Source: Sphingopyxis sp. (GTDB taxonomy: Bacteria > Pseudomonadota > Alphaproteobacteria > Sphingomonadales > Sphingomonadaceae). From it: a stretch of 64,000 nt of DNA. A model generated the notes under the pieces. The model was not told where the DNA came from and searched no databases. It saw only the letters and a program-made list of their open reading frames with translations. Below are positions 42,763 to 50,902 of this stretch, in pieces. The position numbers were made by a program, and so were the translations under genes. The DNA is taken from positions 20,576 to 84,575 of the forward strand of contig JAGHZY010000017.1 of NCBI GenBank assembly GCA_017745175.1, given 5' to 3'. Each line of letters begins with the position of its first letter. Within the stretch, counting starts at the first letter, position 1.

Positions 42763-43740
42763 ATGAAAAATTATCGCAAGATCGCCGCAGGGCTGCTGCT
42801 GCTCTCCGCCGCGCTGCCCGTCGTCGCCCCGGCGCATCCGCCGATCGCCGCCGAGGCCGCCGCCGCCAATTTCGAACAGGATCGCGCCGATATCCTCGCA
42901 ATGGCGGGCAACTACCGCGTCAGCTTCAACATGCAGGAATCGACACGCTGGGATCCGGCCTACGAGGTTCTCGAGCCTAAGCGCTCGGGCGGGAACGAGG
43001 TCGTGCGCGTGATCGAGGACACCGGCCGCAAGATCAGCCTGCAGCACATGCTCGTGATCACCGGCGACGACGACAAGAGCATGATCATCAAGCATTGGCG
43101 GCAGGACTGGGAATATGAACCCGCGAAGGTGCTGGTCTACTCCGACCGCAACGCGTGGACGTGGGAAGACGTCCCCGAAAAGATGCGCACCGGCCGTTGG
43201 TCGCAGACGGTCTGGCAGGTCGACGATTCCCCGAGATATGGTGGCTGGGGCCAGTTCGAAACGCAGGGCGGCGTCCGCCGCTGGCGCTCGAACTGGACGT
43301 GGCGCCCGCTCGCGCGGCGCGATGCGGTGCGCAATCCGGTCTATGATCGCTACCTGTCGATCAACCGCCACCAGCCTTCGCCCGACGGCTGGGTCCACTG
43401 GCAGGACAATACCAAGATGGGCACCAAAAACGGCAAGCTGGTGCCGATCGTCCAGGAATATGTCCTCAACACCTATATCAGATACGACCAGTATGACGTG
43501 AAGGCCGCCGACGAATACTGGGCCGCGACGAAGGAATATTGGGCTGCGGTGCGCGCCGAATGGGACCACGTTGCACAGGCCAAAGGCGGTATCGCGATCG
43601 ACGAAAAGGCCGACACCGGTACCGTGATCAGCGGCCGCCTGCTCGAAATCGCCGACGAGGTTCAGGAAAGGAAGCTGACAACGGCGAAGGCGATCGCCGA
43701 GGCGAAGAAGCTGATCGAGGCGAACACGCGGAAGCTTTGA
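42763..43740 (+). CDS. DUF6607-type exported protein, haem-uptake partner
   Basis: A 325-residue protein with a signal peptide (MKNYRKIAAGLLLLSAALPV). The mature domain is rich in Trp, Tyr and Asp (IKHWRQDWEYEPAKVLVYSD; RNAWTWEDVPEKMRTGRWSQ; WRSNWTWRPLARRD). It matches my memory of DUF6607 proteins encoded next to haemoglobin-type TonB receptors. The C-terminal third is a charged helical tail. It presumably handles haem or haem-protein in the periplasm, but no enzyme motif is visible. Confidence 0.8.
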   Translation: MKNYRKIAAGLLLLSAALPVVAPAHPPIAAEAAAANFEQDRADILAMAGNYRVSFNMQESTRWDPAYEVLEPKRSGGNEVVRVIEDTGRKISLQHMLVITGDDDKSMIIKHWRQDWEYEPAKVLVYSDRNAWTWEDVPEKMRTGRWSQTVWQVDDSPRYGGWGQFETQGGVRRWRSNWTWRPLARRDAVRNPVYDRYLSINRHQPSPDGWVHWQDNTKMGTKNGKLVPIVQEYVLNTYIRYDQYDVKAADEYWAATKEYWAAVRAEWDHVAQAKGGIAIDEKADTGTVISGRLLEIADEVQERKLTTAKAIAEAKKLIEANTRKL

Positions 43741-43768
43741 AGACCTTCACCATGTGAAGCCCGAAGCC

Positions 43769-43799
43769 GGGGACGGCTCGAAAGGGCCGCCCCTATTTT
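43769..43799 (+). terminator. Terminator between the DUF6607 gene and the exonuclease
   Basis: GGGGACGGC (43769-43777) pairs with GCCGCCCC (43786-43793), with one bulge and an 8-base loop, followed by TATTTTG. It lies between two converging genes and overlaps the exonuclease stop, so it may serve both strands. Confidence 0.6.
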
Positions 43800-44239
43800 G
43801 TCGTGACGCGGCGGCGCGCCATGCAAAAGGTCCGCAGCGCAACCGCGTCATGCCAGGCGTTGTGCGGCACGTGGCTGAGTTCGGCTGTCGAGAAATTGAC
43901 CACCTCGGCGAGCTCGAAGCGCACCGCCGAAATGACGAGCCGACGTCCGTCGTCGGTGACGAGCAGGCGCGCAGCATGGACGATATCCTCGGGCCAGTCG
44001 GCGACGAGCACGGGTTCTGGATCTGCCGCCAGATAGTCGGCAAAGGCCCATTGCAGCTCGGCAAAGGATATCGGCACGACGTCGAGCACGGGCAGGACAT
44101 GCGCCGCGACCCACGGCGTCGGATCGCGGCATTCCACCGCGCCATAAAAGGACGGTGCGCCCTCGCTCTCGGGAACTAGCGCGATCGAGATCAGCGCGCC
44201 GCCGAACCCGTTGAACTCGGCGTCGAGATAGTATCGCAA
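43793..44239 (-). CDS. DEDDh 3'-5' exoribonuclease (Rv2179c-like)
   Basis: A 148-residue exonuclease. The frame extends 19 codons upstream, but the TTG at 44239 is preferred because the protein then begins LRYYLDAEFNGFGG, the normal family N-terminus. Catalytic residues: Asp6 and Glu8 in LDAEF, an Asp in LVADWPEDI and the HNAWHDAVALR motif (H-x4-D). It resembles the Rv2179c-type exoribonuclease family (PF16473). The DoxX gene ends 4 bases upstream on the same strand, suggesting a two-gene unit. Substrate and role are unknown. Confidence 0.85.
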   Translation of the reverse strand: MRYYLDAEFNGFGGALISIALVPESEGAPSFYGAVECRDPTPWVAAHVLPVLDVVPISFAELQWAFADYLAADPEPVLVADWPEDIVHAARLLVTDDGRRLVISAVRFELAEVVNFSTAELSHVPHNAWHDAVALRTFCMARRRVTTK

Positions 44240-44243
44240 CCGG

Positions 44244-44624
44244 CTATTTCTTCGTCGCGCCCTCGACGCTCCATATCCCCGCGCCGCGCGTCGCAATGAA
44301 CAGGAAGATGAAGCAATAGAGGATGATCGTCTCGCCGCCGTTGGCGATCGGATAGAGCCCCTGCGTGGCGTGCGCGGTCCAGTAACCGACCGCTGCCATG
44401 CCGCTCGCGATGAAGGCTGCGGGGCGGGTGAACAGGCCGATGATGATCAGGCCGCCCGCGACCAGTTCGATCGTCCCTGCAGCATAGAGCATCGGGGTCA
44501 GCGGATAGGGAAAGGCGGCCGGGAAGGCGAAGAATTTTTGCGCGCCATGCGCAAGGAACAACGCACCCGCGACGACGCGCAGCAGTGCATAGGCCTGTTC
44601 GCCGAAACCATCGAGAAACTTCAT
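44244..44624 (-). CDS. DoxX family membrane protein
   Basis: A 126-residue protein with four TM helices (ALLRVVAGALFLAHGAQKFF; LYAAGTIELVAGGLIIIGLF; AAFIASGMAAVGYWTAHATQ; ETIILYCFIFLFIATRG). The first TM segment ends with GAQKFFAF, typical of DoxX/DoxD. The GGGGGAT region supplies the ribosome-binding site upstream of the ATG. The family takes part in redox or membrane stress functions in some species; here its role is unknown. Followed 4 bases later by the exonuclease. Confidence 0.9.
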   Translation of the reverse strand: MKFLDGFGEQAYALLRVVAGALFLAHGAQKFFAFPAAFPYPLTPMLYAAGTIELVAGGLIIIGLFTRPAAFIASGMAAVGYWTAHATQGLYPIANGGETIILYCFIFLFIATRGAGIWSVEGATKK

Positions 44625-44774
44625 GAGCGATCCCCCTTCATGTCGAGTGATGGCATGATGCTAGTGCAGGGTCGTGGAACGCGAAAGCGCATTGTGTGAA
44701 ACGGTGCGTTTCCGGGGCTTTGCGGCGGCTTCGCCCGGAAAATGCTCATGAAAGGAAGAAAAATTCATCCTGCA

Positions 44775-44801
44775 TGTCACAACGGCAGCTTCCGTCTCGT
44801 C
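44775..44801 (+). promoter_or_regulatory. ECF41-type promoter
   Basis: TGTCACA (44775-44781), a 16-base spacer and CGTC (44798-44801) match the published ECF41 promoter consensus exactly. It sits 33 bases before the AhpD-like gene, whose downstream neighbour encodes the ECF41 sigma factor, so the operon is predicted to be autoregulated. Confidence 0.9.
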
Positions 44802-44833
44802 ATGTCGGTACAACCCCACACAGGAGATACGAC

Positions 44834-45292
44834 ATGACCAAGGTAACCGACCCCTTCGCCGCCTCGCCGCAGCTGATGAAGCAGTGGATGGCCGTCAGTC
44901 TCGCCGCCGAAAAGAGCCTTGAGACCAGCCTGATCGAACTGGTGAAAATCCGCTCGTCGATCCTCAACGGCTGCGCCAACTGCATCAATATGCACACCGC
45001 CGATGCGCGCGCGAAGGGCGAGACCGAACAGCGCATCTATCTGCTGTCGGCGTGGCACGAAGCCCCCGTCTATACGGATCGCGAGCGCGCCGCGCTTGCC
45101 TGGACCGACGCCTTGACCTGCCTGTCGCAAGGCCACACACAGAAGCAGGCTCGCGAAGCGCTCGACGCGCATTTCACCGCCGAGGAACAGATGAACCTGA
45201 CCGTGATGATCAACGTCATCAATGGCTGGAACCGCATCGCGGTCGGCTTTGACCTCTGGTACGAAGGCGGCGCACCGGCGAAGGCCGCCTGA
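44834..45292 (+). CDS. AhpD-like carboxymuconolactone decarboxylase family protein
   Basis: A 152-residue protein. The CMD signature is in IRSSILNGCANCINMHTADA, with a C-x-x-C pair (Cys47 and Cys50) and a proton-relay His (His54), as in AhpD-like peroxidase partners. The ATG is preceded by AGGAGATAC; the longer upstream frame crosses the ECF41 promoter and is rejected. CMD genes are the usual partner of ECF41 sigma factors. Its stop overlaps the sigma start (TGATG). Confidence 0.95.
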   Translation: MTKVTDPFAASPQLMKQWMAVSLAAEKSLETSLIELVKIRSSILNGCANCINMHTADARAKGETEQRIYLLSAWHEAPVYTDRERAALAWTDALTCLSQGHTQKQAREALDAHFTAEEQMNLTVMINVINGWNRIAVGFDLWYEGGAPAKAA

Positions 45293-46170
45293 TGACCCGC
45301 GGAGGGATCCGTGGCGACAATGATGCGGCGGCAGACGCAGCGGTCAGCTTCGACCCGCTGCGTCCGCTCCTCACCCGCGTCGCCTATCGCATGCTCGGCT
45401 CGGTCGCCGATGCCGAGGATGTGGTGCAGGATGCCTTCATCCGCTGGCTCGGTACCGACCGCAGTTCGGTGCGCGAGCCGGCGGCCTTTCTTCGCCGTAC
45501 CGTGACGCGGCTCTGCCTCGACCAGATCAAGTCGGCGCGGCACAATCGCGAAACCTATATCGGTCCCTGGCTTCCCGACCCGCTCGTCGGGGAAGAGGAA
45601 GAGGACGACGTCACGCTGCCGCTGATGCTGGCGCTCGAACGCCTGTCGCCGCTCGAACGCGCTGCTTTTCTGCTCCACGACGTCTTTGGCGTCGGGTTCG
45701 ACGAGGTGGCGAAGACGATCGACCGCGATCCGGCTGCGACGCGCCAGCTCGCTGCCCGTGCCCGCACCCACGTGCGCGATGCGCGCCCGCGCTACAAGCT
45801 CGAGAAGGAAAAGGGGCTGGAAATCGCCAATGCCTTTTTTGAAGCATCGCGCAGCGGCGATATGGGCGCGCTCGGTACGCTGCTCGCGGCCGATGTCGGC
45901 ATGTGGTCCGACGGCGGCGGCAAGCGCCCCGCCGCAACGGGGCCGATCCTCGGCCACGACATCGTGCTGAAGCTGCACCGCAGCCTCGCGGTGCTGTTCG
46001 GCAAATATGGCTCGACGCTTGTTCACACCGGCATGATCAACGGCCTGCCGGGCTTCGTCACGCGCGAGGCCGACGGCGAGCTGCAGACCACCGCGCTCGA
46101 TATCGAGGGCGGACGGATCACCGGAATCTATGTAATGCGCAATCCCGATAAGCTCAGGCATGTCCATTGA
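45292..46170 (+). CDS. ECF41 family RNA polymerase sigma factor (SigJ-like)
   Basis: A 292-residue sigma factor, longer than most ECFs. Region 2 (FDPLRPLLTRVAYRMLGSVA, DAEDVVQDAFIRWL) and region 4 (RLSPLERAAFLLHDVFGVGF, DEVAKTIDRDPAATRQLAAR) are followed by a SnoaL-like C-terminal domain with the ECF41 hallmark WSDGGGKRPAAT (about residues 204-215). In this family the C-terminal extension replaces an anti-sigma factor and modulates activity. With the AhpD-like gene and the promoter at 44775 it forms a standard, self-contained ECF41 module. Confidence 0.96.
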   Translation: MTRGGIRGDNDAAADAAVSFDPLRPLLTRVAYRMLGSVADAEDVVQDAFIRWLGTDRSSVREPAAFLRRTVTRLCLDQIKSARHNRETYIGPWLPDPLVGEEEEDDVTLPLMLALERLSPLERAAFLLHDVFGVGFDEVAKTIDRDPAATRQLAARARTHVRDARPRYKLEKEKGLEIANAFFEASRSGDMGALGTLLAADVGMWSDGGGKRPAATGPILGHDIVLKLHRSLAVLFGKYGSTLVHTGMINGLPGFVTREADGELQTTALDIEGGRITGIYVMRNPDKLRHVH

Positions 46171-46197
46171 TCGGAATTTTTTAGGTATATAACTGAA

Positions 46198-46226
46198 TTA
46201 TCTTCTGAAATATTGCCCAGTATAAT
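46198..46226 (+). promoter_or_regulatory. Possible promoter of the TPR-protein gene
   Basis: A perfect TATAAT (46221-46226) lies in an AT-rich stretch, with a poor -35 (TTATCT, 46198-46203) at 17-base spacing. The gene start is 77 bases downstream. Confidence 0.4.
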
Positions 46227-46303
46227 CGATTTTCGGCGCGAAGTTTTTCGTGATACGGTTGCTGTTGTTTCGGGTTCGCCTTCGGGGAAAAGGGGAATTT
46301 GTG

Positions 46304-48073
46304 ATGCACCAGCCGTTCAGACTCGCCGCGATCGTTGCCGCCGGTTTTTCGCTTGCCAGCTTCACGCCGCTACCCGGTTTTTCCGTCGCCGCACTCGATG
46401 CGCTCGACCCCAGCCGGCTGGCGAGCCTTGCCTGCGGCGTCCGCCGCGCCGGCTCGACCCTCGCCAACGACCTGCTCATCGCCTCTGCGATGGCCGCGCC
46501 GGCGAGCGAGGGGCGATCGATCCCGCTCTTTCCCGATCTCGGATTGTCGCCCTTTCCGGTCTCGGCGCACGACGCGCAGGCGAAACGTTATTTCAGTCAG
46601 GGTCTGCTGCTGACATACGGTTTCAACCATGCGGGGGCGGTCCGCTCGTTTCGCGAGGCGCAGCGCCGCGATCCGGGCTGCGCAGCCTGCTGGTGGGGTG
46701 AGGCGGTGGCGCTCGGGCCGAACATCAACGCGCCGATGGATGATCGCGATCATGCGGCGGCGCTCGACGCGATGGACCGCGCCATGGCGCTGCGCGCGGG
46801 TGCGACGCCGATGGAGCGCGCGCTGATCGAGGCGGTCGCGCGCCGCTATTCGCGCGACCCGGCGGCCGACCGTGCCGCGCTCGACGCCGCCTATGCCGAT
46901 GCAATGCTCGATGTCGCGCGCCGCTTTCCGGACGATGACGATGTGGCGGTCCTCGCGGCCGAAGCGGCGATGGACACGAGTCCTTGGAACTATTGGGAGA
47001 CCGACAAGCGCACGCCAGTGGGCCGCAGCGGCGAGGCGGTGCGGCTCATCGAAGCCGTACTCGGCCGAAATCCCGGGCATGTGCAGGCGAACCACCTGTA
47101 CATTCACCTGATGGAATCGGTCGATCCGCAGCGCGCGGAGGCGGCGGCGGACCGGCTTGCGAGCCCGCGCGCGCCGAGCGCGGCGCATCTCGTCCACATG
47201 CCGGGCCATATCTATCAGCTGCGCGGCCGCCACGCCGATTCGATCCGCGTGAACGTCGCCGCGGCGCGTGCCGACGAGGCCTTCATCCGCGACGCGGGCG
47301 ATCATGGGCTCGTGCGCTACGGCTATTATCCGCACAATATCCATTTCATCGTGACCTCGGCGCAGATGGCGGGCGACGTGCCGACCGCGGTCCGCGAAGC
47401 GCAGCGCCTCCGGACCGTGCTCGATCCTGCGACTTCGGAGCGTTTTGCCTGGATCCAGGCGATCGACGCCGCGCCCTATATGGCGATGGCGCAGGTTGCC
47501 GAACCGAAGGCGATACTGGCGATGCCTGCACCCGATGCACGGCTCGCCTATCCGACCGCGATACGCCATTACGCGCGCGCGATCGCCTATGCGCAGCAAC
47601 GCAACCGGACGGGCTTCGACCGCGAGATGGCCGCGATGGAGAATATCCGCGGGTCCGACGCGATGAAGGCGATGATCGATCAGGGGGTTCCGGCGGCCGA
47701 TCTCGTGCTGCTGGCCGAACTCGTCGCACGCGGCCGCTTTGCCTTTGCCGGCCGTCGTTATGACGAGGCGATCGGCTTCTATCGCAAGGCGATCGAGATC
47801 GAAGGGCGGCTTCCCTATCAGGAGCCGACCTATTGGTATTATCCGGTGAAGCAGTCGCTGGGTGCCGCGCTTTTCCAGATGAAGCGATATGGCGAGGCGA
47901 GCGAGGCGTTTCGCGGCGCACTCACGCAAACGCCCAATAATGGCTGGGCGCTTTACGGGCTGAAGCGGAGCGAAGCCGCGCAGGGGCACAGGCTCGAAGC
48001 CGCGGCGGCGGACAGGGCGTTGTCGAAGGCGTGGCTCGGCGACGTGCACTGGCTCCGTATGGACCGCCTCTAG
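46304..48073 (+). CDS. Exported TPR-rich protein
   Basis: A 589-residue protein. The start at ATG 46304 follows AGGGGAA and opens a signal-like segment (HQPFRLAAIVAAGFSLASFT); an 18-codon in-frame extension upstream is possible. The body is alpha-helical with tetratrico-like pairs, for example HDAQAKRYFSQGLLLTYGFN, AVRSFREAQRRDPGCAACWW, and later RRYDEAIGFYRKAIEIEGRL and RYGEASEAFRGALTQTPNNG. A Cys pair in DPGCAACWWGEA is notable. It resembles uncharacterised periplasmic TPR proteins; no function can be given. It ends the accessory block before ybeY. Confidence 0.8.
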   Translation: MHQPFRLAAIVAAGFSLASFTPLPGFSVAALDALDPSRLASLACGVRRAGSTLANDLLIASAMAAPASEGRSIPLFPDLGLSPFPVSAHDAQAKRYFSQGLLLTYGFNHAGAVRSFREAQRRDPGCAACWWGEAVALGPNINAPMDDRDHAAALDAMDRAMALRAGATPMERALIEAVARRYSRDPAADRAALDAAYADAMLDVARRFPDDDDVAVLAAEAAMDTSPWNYWETDKRTPVGRSGEAVRLIEAVLGRNPGHVQANHLYIHLMESVDPQRAEAAADRLASPRAPSAAHLVHMPGHIYQLRGRHADSIRVNVAAARADEAFIRDAGDHGLVRYGYYPHNIHFIVTSAQMAGDVPTAVREAQRLRTVLDPATSERFAWIQAIDAAPYMAMAQVAEPKAILAMPAPDARLAYPTAIRHYARAIAYAQQRNRTGFDREMAAMENIRGSDAMKAMIDQGVPAADLVLLAELVARGRFAFAGRRYDEAIGFYRKAIEIEGRLPYQEPTYWYYPVKQSLGAALFQMKRYGEASEAFRGALTQTPNNGWALYGLKRSEAAQGHRLEAAAADRALSKAWLGDVHWLRMDRL

Positions 48074-48226
48074 CGTATCGCCCGGTCCGAACTTTTCGCT
48101 GTCCTACCATCCGGCGCCGCGATAGCGTCGCGCGATGATCTTTTCGACGACCATACCAGCCACGCCTATGCGATTTCCGAGTGAAGTTGTGCAGTTGTCC
48201 ACCATTTCTTTCCGGCGCTATTTCCC

Positions 48227-48733
48227 ATGCTGAGCGTCGAGACCCATGAAGCCCAACCCTGGCCTGACGCGCTCGACTGGGAGGTCCGGGCGGCCGAGGC
48301 CGTCGCCGCCGCGCTTGCGCTCACGCCCTTTGCGTCGCTCGCCGATGCTGCGCCGCTCGTCGAGATATCGGTGCGTCTGACCGACGATGCCGAAGTCCAT
48401 GCACTCAACCGCGACTTTCGCGACAAGGACAAGCCGACCAACGTGCTGTCGTTCCCGCAGGTGCAGGCCGACCTGCTTATCGCCATGTCGAACAGCGACG
48501 ATGGCGAAATCCTGCTCGGCGATATCGTGCTCGCGCGCGAAACCTGCGCGCGCGAGGCGAACGAGAAGGCGATCCCGATCGTCGATCATGCGACGCATCT
48601 GATCGTCCACGGCACGCTGCATCTCGTCGGTTACGACCATATGGACGACGCCAGCGCTGTGGCGATGGAAGCGCTCGAGGTGAAAGCGCTTGCATCGCTG
48701 GGCATCGCCAATCCATATGCGGATCAGGATTAA
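48227..48733 (+). CDS. ybeY: Endoribonuclease YbeY
   Basis: A 168-residue metal-dependent RNase required for 16S rRNA processing and ribosome quality control. The zinc site is HLIVHGTLHLVGYDH with the three conserved His, and RDKDKPTNVLSFP precedes it. It is followed 18 bases later by corC. Its usual upstream neighbour phoH lies about 8.4 kb away, across the inserted block. Confidence 0.96.
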   Translation: MLSVETHEAQPWPDALDWEVRAAEAVAAALALTPFASLADAAPLVEISVRLTDDAEVHALNRDFRDKDKPTNVLSFPQVQADLLIAMSNSDDGEILLGDIVLARETCAREANEKAIPIVDHATHLIVHGTLHLVGYDHMDDASAVAMEALEVKALASLGIANPYADQD

Positions 48734-48751
48734 CAGGGAAAAGCCGACCAT

Positions 48752-49696
48752 ATGCCCGACGACCAGGGATCTTCGAACCGATCGGAAGAGGACAGTAGCA
48801 GACCCGGATTATTGTCCGGGCTGAAAAAACTGTTGTTCGGCGGCGACAAGGAACCGTCGCTGCGCGAGCAGATCGAAGAGGTCATCGACGAGGCCGAGGA
48901 AGAGGGCGAGGATCGGCGCGGCAGCCATATCGTCGGCGATCTGTCGCCGATCGAGCGCAAGATGCTCCGCAACCTCCTGCATTTCGGGGAACAGACGGTC
49001 GACGATGTCGCGGTGCCGCGCGGCGAGATCATCGCGATCGCCGAAACTGCGAGTTTCGAGGATGTCGTGGCGATTTTCGTCGATGCCGGGCACAGCCGTC
49101 TGCCGGTCTATCGCGAAAGCCTCGACGAGGTCGTCGGGATGATCCACGTCAAGGACGTGTTCGCAGTGCTCGCCGAGGACCGGCCCGCGCCGCCGCTCCT
49201 CGACCTCATCCGCCAGCCGCTTTACGTTCCGCAATCGATGGGCGTGCTCGACCTGCTCGCCGAAATGCGCGCCAAGCGCACGCACCTCGCGATCGTCATC
49301 GACGAATATTCGGGCACCGAAGGCCTGCTGACGATCGAGGATCTGGTCGAGGAAATCGTCGGCGAGATCGAGGACGAGCATGATGACGAGCCCGAACCGC
49401 TGATCGTCGCGGGCGACAGTGGCTGCTGGGACGCCGACGCGCGCGCCGAACTCGACGACGTCGGCGAAGCGATCGACCCGCGGCTCGCCGAGGTCGAGGA
49501 GGATGTCGACACATTGGGCGGACTTGCCGCGGTCCTCGCGGGCCATGTCCCCGGGGTCGGCGAAATACTTGTTCACCCCAGCGGCTGGCGCATCGAGGTG
49601 ACCGAAGCCGACGAGCGCCGCGTGCACCGGCTGCGCCTCCACCCGCCGGTCGAGGTCGACCTCGAAGCGCCATCGGAGCGCAGAGAGGAGTTCTGA
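48752..49696 (+). CDS. corC: CorC/HlyC family transporter-associated protein
   Basis: A 314-residue protein. A paired CBS domain covers about residues 80-205 (VPRGEIIAIAETASFEDVVA; AGHSRLPVYRESLDEVVGMI; KRTHLAIVIDEYSGTEGLLT) and a CorC_HlyC domain ends the protein (GWRIEVTEADERRVHRLRLH). Such proteins modulate Mg2+/Co2+ transport and in E. coli ybeY-corC are neighbours. The N-terminal region lacks the TM DUF21 domain, so this is the CorC, not the full transporter. Confidence 0.9.
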   Translation: MPDDQGSSNRSEEDSSRPGLLSGLKKLLFGGDKEPSLREQIEEVIDEAEEEGEDRRGSHIVGDLSPIERKMLRNLLHFGEQTVDDVAVPRGEIIAIAETASFEDVVAIFVDAGHSRLPVYRESLDEVVGMIHVKDVFAVLAEDRPAPPLLDLIRQPLYVPQSMGVLDLLAEMRAKRTHLAIVIDEYSGTEGLLTIEDLVEEIVGEIEDEHDDEPEPLIVAGDSGCWDADARAELDDVGEAIDPRLAEVEEDVDTLGGLAAVLAGHVPGVGEILVHPSGWRIEVTEADERRVHRLRLHPPVEVDLEAPSERREEF

Positions 49697-49737
49697 TGCA
49701 ATTGCCTTTGCGGGGTTAAGGGATTAGGCGAGGCCGG

Positions 49738-50895
49738 ATGGAAGTTTCCGACCTTCGCATCGCCCTGTTCAGCGGCAATTACAACATGACCACCGATGGT
49801 GCGAACAAGGCGCTCAACCGCCTTGTCGGTTTCCTGCTGGCGCATGGTGCGGCGGTGCGCGTCTATTCGCCGACCGTCGCCAATCCCGATTTCGAGCCGA
49901 CCGGCGACCTTGTCAGCGTGCCGTCGGTCGCAATCCCCGGGCGCAGCGAATATCGCATCCCCGTGTCCTTCTCGTCGCGCGTCCGCGAGGATATCACGGC
50001 CTTCGCGCCCAATATCGTCCATATCTCCAGCCCCGATCGTGTCTCGCGACAGGCCGCGGCCTGGGCCCGGCGGCGCCGGCTTCCGGTCGCCTGTTCGGTC
50101 CACACGCGCTTCGAAACCTATTTCCGCTATTATAACCTGTCCTTCCTCGAGCCGCTCGTCGTCGCCTGGCTGCGCAAGCTCTATCGCAAGTGCGATGCGC
50201 TGATCGCGCCGTCGGAAAGCTTTGCGCAGGTGCTGCGCGACCAGCGGATGAACTATGATATCGGCATCTGGACCCGCGGTGTCGAGCAGACGGTCTTCAA
50301 TCCCGGCCGCCGCGACATGGCATGGCGTCGTTCGCTCGGCATCGGGGACGATGTTCCCGCGATCGCCTTTCTCGGCAGGCTGGTGATGGAAAAGGGCCTC
50401 GACGTCTTCGCCGACGCAATCGACGCGCTCCAGCGGCGCGGCGTTTCGCACAAGGTGGTCGTGATCGGCGAGGGACCGGCCGGCGAATGGTTTGAATCGC
50501 GCCTGCCGGATGCCAGCTTCGTCGGTTTCCAGGGCGGTGCGGATCTCGCCCGCGCGCTGGCCTCGTGCGACATCTTCTTCAACCCGTCGGTCACCGAAAC
50601 CTTCGGCAATGTGACGCTCGAAGCCATGGCGTGCGGGCTGCCGGTTGTCGCCGCGCGAGCCACCGGCAGCGCGAGCATCGTGAAACATGGGCAGACCGGC
50701 TATCTCGTCGCGCCCGGATCGATCACGGGTTTTGCCGACCATCTGGAGCGCTATTGTCGCGACATCCAGCTGCGCGCCGAGCATGGCGCGGCGGGGGTCC
50801 TCGAAAGCGGCGCCTATCAATGGGATGCGATCAACCAGGCGGTTGCCGACACCTATATCCGGCTGATCCGTCAGAAACAGCGGCGCCGGGGCTGA
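49738..50895 (+). CDS. Glycosyltransferase family 4 (mannosyltransferase-like)
   Basis: A 385-residue GT-B enzyme. The N-terminal GT4 domain has FSGNYNMTTDGANKALNRLV and HISSPDRVSRQAAAWARRRR; the C-terminal GT1 domain has IAFLGRLVMEKGLDVFADAI and the E-x7-E motif in TETFGNVTLEAMACGLPVVA. It resembles GDP-mannose-dependent alpha-mannosyltransferases (MgtA-like), which make glycolipids such as mannosylated phosphatidylinositol or diacylglycerol. It lies between corC and rarA, not in an obvious polysaccharide cluster. Confidence 0.93.
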   Translation: MEVSDLRIALFSGNYNMTTDGANKALNRLVGFLLAHGAAVRVYSPTVANPDFEPTGDLVSVPSVAIPGRSEYRIPVSFSSRVREDITAFAPNIVHISSPDRVSRQAAAWARRRRLPVACSVHTRFETYFRYYNLSFLEPLVVAWLRKLYRKCDALIAPSESFAQVLRDQRMNYDIGIWTRGVEQTVFNPGRRDMAWRRSLGIGDDVPAIAFLGRLVMEKGLDVFADAIDALQRRGVSHKVVVIGEGPAGEWFESRLPDASFVGFQGGADLARALASCDIFFNPSVTETFGNVTLEAMACGLPVVAARATGSASIVKHGQTGYLVAPGSITGFADHLERYCRDIQLRAEHGAAGVLESGAYQWDAINQAVADTYIRLIRQKQRRRG

Positions 50896-50902
50896 GCGTC
50901 CG

